From the NCBI GenBank assembly GCA_001880285.1, contig CP016269.1, positions 124,001-188,000 on the forward strand: 64,000 nucleotides of DNA. Direction: 5' to 3'. A program made the translations under genes and the position numbers. Shown here one piece after another: positions 1-7,640 of this stretch (position 1 is the first letter of the stretch; every line of letters starts with the position of its first letter). The notes beneath the pieces were generated by a model. The model was not told the origin of the DNA. It searched no databases and worked only from the letters and a program-made list of their open reading frames with translations. This stretch comes from Flavobacteriaceae bacterium UJ101. Lineage in GTDB: Bacteria > Bacteroidota > Bacteroidia > Flavobacteriales > UJ101.

Positions 1-1
1 T

Positions 2-1537
2 GTTACCTACCGTTTAAATGATCAATTAAAATTTAATTTCTTAGGAAGTTTTTCTCAAAACGATATCGATATCTACCCAAAATTACGTGAAACAACCTTT
101 GGAACGTTAACCAATCCTTATAAATTAGTTGTAAACTATACGGGTCAAGAGAATGATCAATTCCAAACAAGTTCAGGTGCTTTTTCAACCATCTATGAAC
201 CCAATAAACGCTTAACTTTAACTGCAGATATTTCTGCTTTTCATTCAAAAGAAGAGGAATATTTTGATATTACCAGTCGGTATATATTAGGTAGAATCGA
301 TCCTGAAACGGGACGATTTACTTCTACCTTTGATACCGCTAAACAAATTGACCATGCACGTAACGATTTAGACCTACTCGTTACCTCTTTCCAACATAGA
401 GGAAAATATAAAATTAAAAATGGAGATATCGAATGGGGATTTAAATTCCAAAATGAAGATATCAAAGATCGTTTAAATGAATACCATCGTATAGATTCCG
501 CAGGCTATATTCGTCCAGTGACCTCATTACCGGGATTTGATTATATATATGATGTAACTAATGTTGACGTTCAAAATAATTTAAATTCAAATCGTATTTC
601 AGGATATGCCCAATACTCTAAAAAACATCAACTAAATCATGGAAAATTGATGTATAATATCGGTTTACGTACAACTCATTGGGATTATAATGGAGAGACC
701 AATTTTTCTCCACGAGGACAAATTGCTTACAAACCTGATTGGAAACATGATATGCTATTCCGATTCTCAACAGGACTATATTATCAACCACCTTTTTATA
801 AAGAAATTCGTGATGTCTATGGTAATTTAAATCCTGAAATTAAATCACAACGTTCTATACATTTCATTGCAGGAAATGATTATGAATTTGAAATGAAAGA
901 ACGTCCCTTTAAATTAACCACGGAACTTTATTATAAAGCATTAGATGATGTTATTCCCTATTACATAGATAATGTACGTACAGTTTACGTAGGAGAAAAT
1001 AGTGCTACAGGAAATCAATATGGAATTGACATGCGTTTAAATGGAGAGTTTGTACCTGGAAATGAATCTTTTATAAGCTTGTCTTATGCACGTGCAAAAT
1101 GGGATATTAACGATCAAGGAAGTATTCCTATGCCAACTGATCAACGTTTAAAAGTAGGGTTGTTCTTTCAAGACTATATGCCTTCCTTCCCTTCTTTTAA
1201 AGTACATTTAAATGCCGTTTATGCATCAGGATTACCTAATGGAGCTCCATTATATACCAATCCTTATGGTTATTCTGGAGAATTAAATGACTATAAACGA
1301 TTAGATATTGGTTTTACCAAGACTTTTATTGATCAAAACGAAATGAAACCTAAGCGAGGTACTTTTTGGAGTAATTTTAAAGAGCTATCATTAGGATTAG
1401 AAATTTTCAATTTATTTGATATTGAAAACCACATCAGTAATTTATGGGTACAAGATTTGACTAATTCACAATATTATGCTGTTCCTAACCGATTAACTGG
1501 ACGTTTTTTTAATGCTAAAATGTGGATGAAGTTTTGA
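2..1537 (+). CDS. TonB-dependent outer-membrane receptor, C-terminal part (5' end outside window)
   Basis: The reading frame is open from base 2, so the gene starts before the window; about 511 residues are visible. The sequence alternates aromatic and polar residues in the way of outer-membrane beta-strands, has YYQPPFYKEIRD-type barrel segments and ends in ...MWMKF, a terminal Phe typical of barrels inserted by the BAM machinery. Such receptors import siderophores, sugars or peptides using TonB energy. The plug and any TonB box lie outside the window, so the substrate cannot be inferred. It converges on metX with a 6-base gap and no visible terminator between them. Confidence 0.85.
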   Translation, partial: VTYRLNDQLKFNFLGSFSQNDIDIYPKLRETTFGTLTNPYKLVVNYTGQENDQFQTSSGAFSTIYEPNKRLTLTADISAFHSKEEEYFDITSRYILGRIDPETGRFTSTFDTAKQIDHARNDLDLLVTSFQHRGKYKIKNGDIEWGFKFQNEDIKDRLNEYHRIDSAGYIRPVTSLPGFDYIYDVTNVDVQNNLNSNRISGYAQYSKKHQLNHGKLMYNIGLRTTHWDYNGETNFSPRGQIAYKPDWKHDMLFRFSTGLYYQPPFYKEIRDVYGNLNPEIKSQRSIHFIAGNDYEFEMKERPFKLTTELYYKALDDVIPYYIDNVRTVYVGENSATGNQYGIDMRLNGEFVPGNESFISLSYARAKWDINDQGSIPMPTDQRLKVGLFFQDYMPSFPSFKVHLNAVYASGLPNGAPLYTNPYGYSGELNDYKRLDIGFTKTFIDQNEMKPKRGTFWSNFKELSLGLEIFNLFDIENHISNLWVQDLTNSQYYAVPNRLTGRFFNAKMWMKF

Positions 1538-1543
1538 TTATAA

Positions 1544-2542
1544 TCAAACAACAAATCTTCTTACAAAAACATGTTTTAAAATAATATTTAATTGCTTATA
1601 TTCTATTAAAAATGCATCATGGCCATGAATAGAACGTAATTCATAATATTTTGAACTTGCTCCTTTATGTTTTAAAATTTGATGGTTTACTCGATTTTCA
1701 GCTGCTGTAAATAATAAATCTGAATTAATTGCTATTTGATATACATTAGCTTTTACAGTACCTGCTAATTCTTCAAAATTATTTTTACCATGTGTAATAT
1801 CGGCAGAACTTAATAAATAATTCATTGTTTTATAGGATTTCAAAGCAAAACGCTCCTTAATTTTAGTTCCATGATGGTTCAACCAACTTACTACATTGGG
1901 AATATGTTGCTTTTCACATTCCGAGCGGTTAAATTTACTAGTAAAAGATTCAGGTGTTCTATAAAATAACATAGCCATTTTACGAGCATCTTCCATCGGT
2001 TTACAAGAATTTTCTAATAAATTATTTTGAATTCCACATTGAGCAATAATCCAATCTGTTGCCTTCCAATCAGAAGCTATTGGAAAAATATTCTCAACAA
2101 AATCAGGATACTGTATTGCAATTTCCCAAGCCACACACCCTCCTAATGAACTTCCTATACATGCAAACAACTTATCAACTTTAATTTTCTTTAGTCCTTC
2201 TACAAATAATTTAGCAATATCAGCAACAATTAAATCATCATATTCAATATCAACATGTTCAATTGCATAATTATTATTTGGAATATCAAAAGTAATTACC
2301 GTATAATCATTTAAATTAATTACTTTATTAACTCCTACTAAACTTTTCCACCATCCTTTTTCTCCTGCTACTTCAGAATTTCCAGTTAATGCATGATTTA
2401 CCAATACAACTTCTGCTTCTCCTAACGGTTGTCCAAAAACCTGGTAAGTTAATTTTATAGAATCAAAGAACTTTCCTCTATAACTTATAAAGTTTTCTAT
2501 TGAACATTCTGATATTGTATTTGTTATTAAATTCGTAATCAT
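1544..2542 (-). CDS. metX: Homoserine O-acetyltransferase (MetX), alpha/beta hydrolase fold
   Basis: The 332-residue protein transfers an acetyl group from acetyl-CoA to homoserine, the committed step of methionine synthesis. It shows the nucleophile elbow GSSLGG (Ser near residue 132), the SDLLF segment carrying the acid, and the C-terminal GHDAFL with the catalytic His, all in MetX order. The start at 2542 (MITNL) was chosen because the longer frame up to 2650 runs backwards through a terminator hairpin and a leader peptide. That methionine-coded leader independently supports a role in Met synthesis. The length is slightly below the usual 350-380 residues, as in other short bacteroidete MetX proteins. 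An acyltransferase using succinyl-CoA cannot be excluded. Confidence 0.9.
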   Translation of the reverse strand: MITNLITNTISECSIENFISYRGKFFDSIKLTYQVFGQPLGEAEVVLVNHALTGNSEVAGEKGWWKSLVGVNKVINLNDYTVITFDIPNNNYAIEHVDIEYDDLIVADIAKLFVEGLKKIKVDKLFACIGSSLGGCVAWEIAIQYPDFVENIFPIASDWKATDWIIAQCGIQNNLLENSCKPMEDARKMAMLFYRTPESFTSKFNRSECEKQHIPNVVSWLNHHGTKIKERFALKSYKTMNYLLSSADITHGKNNFEELAGTVKANVYQIAINSDLLFTAAENRVNHQILKHKGASSKYYELRSIHGHDAFLIEYKQLNIILKHVFVRRFVV

Positions 2543-2565
2543 GTTTTTGTGTCTAAAAAGGTAAT

Positions 2566-2602
2566 AAAAAAAGAACCCCTGAAACATTTCAGAGGCTCTT
2601 TT
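2566..2602 (-). terminator. Intrinsic terminator of the metX attenuator
   Basis: On the - strand a 14-bp stem (2571-2584 with 2587-2600, two G-U pairs) closes a 2-base apex and is followed by seven U. It ends about 24 bases before the metX start codon and after the leader-peptide stop, the classical position for transcription attenuation. Confidence 0.85.
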
Positions 2603-2647
2603 AAATTGTCGTTGTTCCCATTTATATTTTGACCATAAAAACCTCTG
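2590..2647 (-). promoter_or_regulatory. Antiterminator pairing of the metX attenuator
   Basis: Bases 2637-2647 (CAGAGGTTTTT on the - strand, inside leader codons 10-13) can pair over 11 bp, two of them G-U, with 2590-2600, the 5' arm of the terminator. The two pairings exclude each other. A ribosome stalled on the early Met codons would leave 2637-2647 free and allow the antiterminator; a ribosome that reaches the end of the leader would cover it and allow termination. Confidence 0.75.
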
Positions 2648-2675
2648 CATAGTAATTACGCATCATAAACATCAT
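2622..2675 (-). CDS. Methionine-coded leader peptide of metX (MMFMMRNYYAEVFMVKI)
   Basis: This 17-codon open frame has Met at positions 1, 2, 4, 5 and 14. It lies about 45 bases downstream of a consensus promoter and ends about 20 bases before the terminator stem. It is too short for a gene caller. The clustering of Met codons in front of a Met-biosynthesis gene, with alternative RNA pairings downstream, marks it as a regulatory leader rather than a functional protein. No translation evidence is available from sequence. Confidence 0.82.
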   Translation of the reverse strand: MMFMMRNYYAEVFMVKI

Positions 2676-2719
2676 ATTTATTTGGTTTCTATATCTCAAA
2701 TTTCTAATTCTTATGTTTA

Positions 2720-2751
2720 CAAACATAATATCTTATTTTCATAAAAACAAA
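2720..2751 (-). promoter_or_regulatory. Bacteroidota-type promoter of the metX leader
   Basis: On the - strand TTTG (2748-2751) is followed by 20 bases and TATGTTTG (2720-2727), matching the TTTG / TAnnTTTG consensus used by bacteroidete RpoD. The -7 box is embedded in a perfect 8-bp-arm palindrome at 2711-2728 (TTATGTTT-AC-AAACATAA), which could be an operator. Confidence 0.7.
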
Positions 2752-2817
2752 CAAAACACTATATTTTATGTAAAGAAAACATTAAATTATTAATTAATAT
2801 AGATGAAAGATTCTTTT

Positions 2818-5800
2818 TTACTGATGAACTGTTTTTTCTTTCTTAATTTCTCTTTGCTCTTTTGATGAAAAACCAAAGCTATCCTTTACTCCACTTAAAA
2901 TAGATTTCCACCAATATCCAATAAATGATTTTTGATCATCTCTTTCTAAATAAATAACATTCTTTTTATTTTCTTGTCTGTTAGAAGAATGATTATTCAA
3001 AACTAAATTAACAAGTCCACTTAAAAATTTTTGTTCTTTTATTCGTTCTTTATCTAACAACGCAATATTTAGACTATCATAAATTAAATTTACGTTTCCT
3101 ATAGCATTTTTATCAGTTAAATCCATATCAAAATCCAAACGACGTGTATGCCCTTCTCGAACTCGTATTCCTGCAGCATCTTCAACAATTTCGTTTAAAC
3201 GGTCTAATGGAAAATTAGTCAAACTCCCCTTCATTTTTTGTAATTCATCTTCAGCTAATAAATCAAATTCCAAATCAACATCCAATCGACCTGCTCCCAT
3301 CAACAAAGCTTGTGCATGAGCATGAGCTTTATGATTTTGTATTAACTTTTCAGAAATATTCGTTATGTTATTCATCATTAAACTTAAACTATCCAAATAG
3401 ACTTGTCCTCCCTTTGGTGTATTTCCTGAGTATTCAGAATAATATAAAGATGAGGGTTTAAGATTTAATCGATTTACATAAAATTCTTTTTCAATTTTAC
3501 TTAATAATTCCTGAGGTAAAGGCTTAACTTTTGCTACTTTTGGAACTCTTTTATCTTTAAACAAATCTAATTCAGAAGATCCTATTATAACTTCATCTGC
3601 AAATAATTGTTCTTTTTCAATCCAATGTGGAATATCAATTTTATTAATTTTTACATAATCAATTTTTGCATCGATACGATCTACTTGGTTTTTCATTACC
3701 TTATGGTACGTTTCTTTAGAAAAAGTAGGTTCAATTTTTATATTTTGAATCTCTAATTGAGATGGATTAGTTGAAAATGTAATATTCTCAGCTCCAAAAT
3801 CATATAATTTACTCGATCTATGAACATCATGAACATTCAAAATGATATTTTTAGAATGTAATAATCGATCTTTATAATAATTTTTATCAATTAAAACATC
3901 TTCAAATTCTAAATTTACTTGACTTTGTTTTAATTTTCCAATTTCTAAATTTGCATCTTTAATTTCTACAGATTGTGCTTTTACATAATTAAAAATGTTC
4001 TCAATTGCCGGGTAAACATTAATAGAATCGATTTTTGGTATTCTTTTTTTACCTTCTGTTTGTTTATTCGGATTCTCTTTAATTTTTATCGTAGGTCGAT
4101 TAATAACGATTGATTGCACATCAAAATCATCATAATATAACTTTTCAGGATCCAAATCATCCAACATAAATTCTTCAATATCTACTTCTATTCGATCCTC
4201 TTTTTTAAATGTAAAGTTTTTTACTTTAAAAGCTCCTTTCATTACATCAAATTTTAAATCGTCCATTTTAAGTCCTGATTTATTTTTCAACGGAATATGA
4301 ACTTTTTTCATATGATACGTGGCATCATCAATTTCAAAATCGGTTTCTTTACCTACTCCATTATTAATTAAAACAAAATTCTTCCAATCTGAAGTTATTT
4401 CAAAACTTGCTTTTAATACAGGTTTACTTTTATTTACTTCTTCTTTATAAGTTTCTACAATCGTATTTTTAACATTTAACTCGCCTAATTTTAATGCTTT
4501 TACATCTTTAGGAAGTGGTAAATAGAAATTTTTAAAATTAAACTTCTTAACTTCTTTACCTTTTTTAGGGCGGTTTAATAAATTAATTTCAGCTTCAGTT
4601 AAACTTACTTTTCCAATTGAAACGGTATCGGTCTCGAATGCTTTTATCAAATCAAACTCTGTAACATCTAACGAAGGAATAATTACTTGGTAAAGTCCTT
4701 GGATTGACTTATATTTTTGAGCATTTGTATCAGGAAACATCAAAGCATTTCGAACATGCAATGAATTATCATTTGAATGAAAACTAATCTCATCTGCTGT
4801 TACCTTATGAACACCATCTCCTATTCCAAAGGTTTGATTTTCAACTGCAATAATAGCATTTTCAGAGAAAAAAACTTTGGCTTCTTTACCTGTTTTCCTC
4901 ATTTCTTCTTCATTAAACAAAAAGTGATCAATCTGAATATTAAAATCGTTATGGATATTCGTCTTTAACTTCTGTTCTTCATCTATCGTTTTTAAATGAA
5001 TTTTCCCATTAGGAATTTCTATACGATCAATTTTTATTTGCGGCATATAATTTAATGCCGTATAAAAAACGCCCTCTATTTCTTTAGGATCAAACTTTTT
5101 ATTTTTCTTTTTAAATTTTTTATGTGTTTCAATATCAACGGTTGGCTGATTAATTTCAAATAATGTTGCCTTCAACTCTCGATCAAAAATAGCTTTTTGG
5201 AAATCAATACCTTTAATATTAATTTGATCTGCTGAAATATTCATTAAAGAAGCTATTTTATAATGTTTTAAAGCTTCATGTCCACCCATCTCGGGTCGTA
5301 TTTTAAAGTTATTAATTTGAACTTGATCAGTCGTGTTTTCTAACTCAATTCTTTTAGCACTATAAATATTAACATCTTTTGGAGCTTTAAACTCATAATC
5401 TTCTATATTTAAGTCAAAACTCTTCGAAAATAAAACATGTCTATTTTCTTTAAAACGCTTAATATCAACATCTAAATTATGTAGCTGAAAATTAATTTTT
5501 CCTTTAAACTTTCCAGGTTTATTTAAAATTCGAAAATCTTTAAAATCAATTATGGCATTTTGTAAATGTACTTTTCTTGCTTGTACTCTATTAAAAATAG
5601 GTTCCAAAACATCTTCTAATTTAGAATCTCCCGGCTTAGTTTGGTCTAATTTATATAAATCATCTTTAATTTTCACATTCGACAATAATAATTCATCCAT
5701 CACTAATGATTTCTGATGATAAAGTTTTTTGAAATCGATCTTCTTTATTAATATTTCATCCGTATTTAAAAAGAATTTTTCATTCATTTTTTCTTTTAAT

Positions 5801-7086
5801 TGAATAGGCTGAATTGAAATATCTTTTAACAATACATTTTGTTTAGATGATGAAAGTTGAAAATCTTTAATTTTAAACTCATGAATTTGGTCATCTAAAT
5901 TTAATTGAAAATCGTGTACATCAATTTTAAAACTGTCAGCATAAAATATTTTATTAGGATCTTTTTCACTTATTGAGTCAATAGAAAATTGGTTAAGTTC
6001 AAAATCTAATTCCTCTACCTTTTGTATTAATTTAGGAGATTTTGAAGCTAAAAAATAATGAAATTTTGCTTGATCAATTTTTAAATGATGAATTGCTATT
6101 TTTTCAAAATCTTTTTTAATTAAATCATATAGATTCAGCTCATCAAGTTGTTCATAAGATGTGTTCTCCTTTTTCGTTTTCACCTCATTTTTATAATATT
6201 CAACTTGAGGTCTTTTAAGTATTAAATCATTTATAACCAATGAATCAAAAGCATGTAAATCAATCTTTTTTAATTTTAGATGTGCTTTCGGTATTTTAAA
6301 TTTAAAATAGTCTTTTTCTTTTTGAATATGTTTAGGCAATACAGCCAAATTTGACACATTCAAATATGATTTTTTTAACGAAAAGTCAAGTGTATCCGCT
6401 TTTAACAAATGAATTTCGTCTCCCAGCATACTTTCAAAATCTAAAAATCGTATGGCTAAATCTTTTATATCAAAATATTGTTCTTTTTCTATTAAAGAAG
6501 GATCTGAATGAAATTGATCTACTAGAATATCAATACGCTTAGCATTGGAAAACTTAACATTTTTAACTAATTTAGAATAAATGTTATAACCTGCATTTTC
6601 TAAAGAAATTTTATTGATATTTATTTCTTTAAATAAATCTTTTAGCACGTGATTACGAGGAGAAGTTGATTTTTTAGTATCGATTTCCTTAAAAGTACCA
6701 TACGTTGAAACTTTTGGGGAATTTAAACGCAACTCATCCATTTGAATAATTTCTTCTTTAAAGATCTTCTTATACTCAAAATTTAAAGCGTCAAACTCCT
6801 TAACTTTAATATTAAAAAATATAGTAGTTGAATCCTTTGCTAAAATTTGATTGGCTTTAATCGTATCAAACTGTAAATTAAACCCATGTATTTTTATATC
6901 TCCATCAAATAAGCCTATCTCAATTTTGTCATATTTTAGCTGATAAAGTCCATCGGTTTTTTCAATTAAATAATTATTGACTTTATCTTTAAAATATGCT
7001 TCTCCACGATAATAAATCAATGCTAAAACTCCCACTATTATTATCGTACAAACAACTCCTATTATTTTGAGTGTTTTATTCAACAT
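2818..7086 (-). CDS. Giant AsmA-like membrane-anchored envelope protein
   Basis: The protein has about 1422 residues. One N-terminal transmembrane helix (about residues 5-25, IIGVVCTIIIVGVLALIYY) is followed by a very long Lys/Asp/Ile-rich periplasmic part made of repeated amphipathic beta segments, and by a C-terminal piece containing GYWWKSILSG. This layout is that of AsmA/TamB/YhdP-type proteins, which are thought to bridge the envelope and move lipids; the exact role here is inferred. The start at 7086 (ATG) was preferred to a TTG three codons upstream. An 18-bp hairpin ends 8 bases before this start, so the gene either reads through from the Spy-like gene or uses a promoter inside the hairpin. 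Confidence 0.7.
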   Translation of the reverse strand: MLNKTLKIIGVVCTIIIVGVLALIYYRGEAYFKDKVNNYLIEKTDGLYQLKYDKIEIGLFDGDIKIHGFNLQFDTIKANQILAKDSTTIFFNIKVKEFDALNFEYKKIFKEEIIQMDELRLNSPKVSTYGTFKEIDTKKSTSPRNHVLKDLFKEININKISLENAGYNIYSKLVKNVKFSNAKRIDILVDQFHSDPSLIEKEQYFDIKDLAIRFLDFESMLGDEIHLLKADTLDFSLKKSYLNVSNLAVLPKHIQKEKDYFKFKIPKAHLKLKKIDLHAFDSLVINDLILKRPQVEYYKNEVKTKKENTSYEQLDELNLYDLIKKDFEKIAIHHLKIDQAKFHYFLASKSPKLIQKVEELDFELNQFSIDSISEKDPNKIFYADSFKIDVHDFQLNLDDQIHEFKIKDFQLSSSKQNVLLKDISIQPIQLKEKMNEKFFLNTDEILIKKIDFKKLYHQKSLVMDELLLSNVKIKDDLYKLDQTKPGDSKLEDVLEPIFNRVQARKVHLQNAIIDFKDFRILNKPGKFKGKINFQLHNLDVDIKRFKENRHVLFSKSFDLNIEDYEFKAPKDVNIYSAKRIELENTTDQVQINNFKIRPEMGGHEALKHYKIASLMNISADQINIKGIDFQKAIFDRELKATLFEINQPTVDIETHKKFKKKNKKFDPKEIEGVFYTALNYMPQIKIDRIEIPNGKIHLKTIDEEQKLKTNIHNDFNIQIDHFLFNEEEMRKTGKEAKVFFSENAIIAVENQTFGIGDGVHKVTADEISFHSNDNSLHVRNALMFPDTNAQKYKSIQGLYQVIIPSLDVTEFDLIKAFETDTVSIGKVSLTEAEINLLNRPKKGKEVKKFNFKNFYLPLPKDVKALKLGELNVKNTIVETYKEEVNKSKPVLKASFEITSDWKNFVLINNGVGKETDFEIDDATYHMKKVHIPLKNKSGLKMDDLKFDVMKGAFKVKNFTFKKEDRIEVDIEEFMLDDLDPEKLYYDDFDVQSIVINRPTIKIKENPNKQTEGKKRIPKIDSINVYPAIENIFNYVKAQSVEIKDANLEIGKLKQSQVNLEFEDVLIDKNYYKDRLLHSKNIILNVHDVHRSSKLYDFGAENITFSTNPSQLEIQNIKIEPTFSKETYHKVMKNQVDRIDAKIDYVKINKIDIPHWIEKEQLFADEVIIGSSELDLFKDKRVPKVAKVKPLPQELLSKIEKEFYVNRLNLKPSSLYYSEYSGNTPKGGQVYLDSLSLMMNNITNISEKLIQNHKAHAHAQALLMGAGRLDVDLEFDLLAEDELQKMKGSLTNFPLDRLNEIVEDAAGIRVREGHTRRLDFDMDLTDKNAIGNVNLIYDSLNIALLDKERIKEQKFLSGLVNLVLNNHSSNRQENKKNVIYLERDDQKSFIGYWWKSILSGVKDSFGFSSKEQREIKKEKTVHQ

Positions 7087-7093
7087 ATAAAAC

Positions 7094-7138
7094 AAAACTA
7101 CTAAATAAAAGTTGAAAACACTTTTATTTAGTAGTTTT
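7094..7138 (-). terminator. 18-bp perfect hairpin between the Spy-like and AsmA-like genes
   Basis: Arms 7094-7111 and 7121-7138 are perfectly complementary over 18 bp with a 9-base loop; on the - strand TTTTGTTTTAT follows. It is a good terminator for the Spy-like gene. The downstream arm also contains TAGTTTTG (7093-7100), a perfect -7 box, though no matching TTTG lies at 19-20 bases. Confidence 0.7.
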
Positions 7139-7167
7139 TATTTCAGATTAGTTGATTGCTTTCTACA

Positions 7168-7596
7168 CTACGAGTCATGCTTTTCTTTATGATCACGATC
7201 TTCTTTCCTATGATCTCTTCTTTTACGCATGCTTTCTAATTTTTGAACTTGTTCTGGAGTTAAAATTTCTTTCATTTTTATTTTTTTCTCCTCCATCAAT
7301 TGATGATGTTTCTTTCTAGACTCAAACATTTCAGTTCTTAATACTTTTAATTGAGGAGAATAACTAGCATCTAATTCTTTTATTTTCCGTATTTGATCTT
7401 CTGTTAAGTCTAACTTTTCTGTTAAACGATCCATCATTCTTTTCTTACGTTCCTCATGGATAGAATCTCTTTCTTGTACTGAAATATCCATTCTTTCTTC
7501 ATGCATTTCTGGACCATGATGATGTCCATCTTTTCTATCTTTATGTCCGCATGAGGCTAAAAAAACGACTCCTAATACAACTGTTAAATATTTCAT
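7168..7596 (-). CDS. Spy/CpxP-like His-rich periplasmic lipoprotein
   Basis: The 142-residue protein begins with a signal peptide ending in the lipobox LASC (Cys 16), so it is probably lipid-anchored. It is followed by a His/Asp-rich stretch (HKDRKDGHHHGPEMHEE) and a highly charged helical part with two LTxxQ motifs, LDLTEDQIRKI and ILTPEQVQKL, the hallmark of the Spy/CpxP/ZraP family of periplasmic chaperones and metal sensors. The His cluster suggests metal binding, which is inference. It stands alone between glgX and the AsmA-like gene, all on the - strand. Confidence 0.75.
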   Translation of the reverse strand: MKYLTVVLGVVFLASCGHKDRKDGHHHGPEMHEERMDISVQERDSIHEERKKRMMDRLTEKLDLTEDQIRKIKELDASYSPQLKVLRTEMFESRKKHHQLMEEKKIKMKEILTPEQVQKLESMRKRRDHRKEDRDHKEKHDS

Positions 7597-7640
7597 GTTT
7601 ACCTTATTTTACTACTTAGACGCCCTTTTTTCTAAAAGGT

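Noticed and set aside
2543-2650. Longer N-terminus of MetX (36 extra residues)
   Set aside because: The added codons run through the terminator stem and the leader-peptide region, and do not resemble MetX N-termini.
2543-2700. SAM riboswitch upstream of metX
   Set aside because: No conserved SAM-I or SAM-II core is readable. The Met-rich leader frame with antiterminator and terminator explains the region better.
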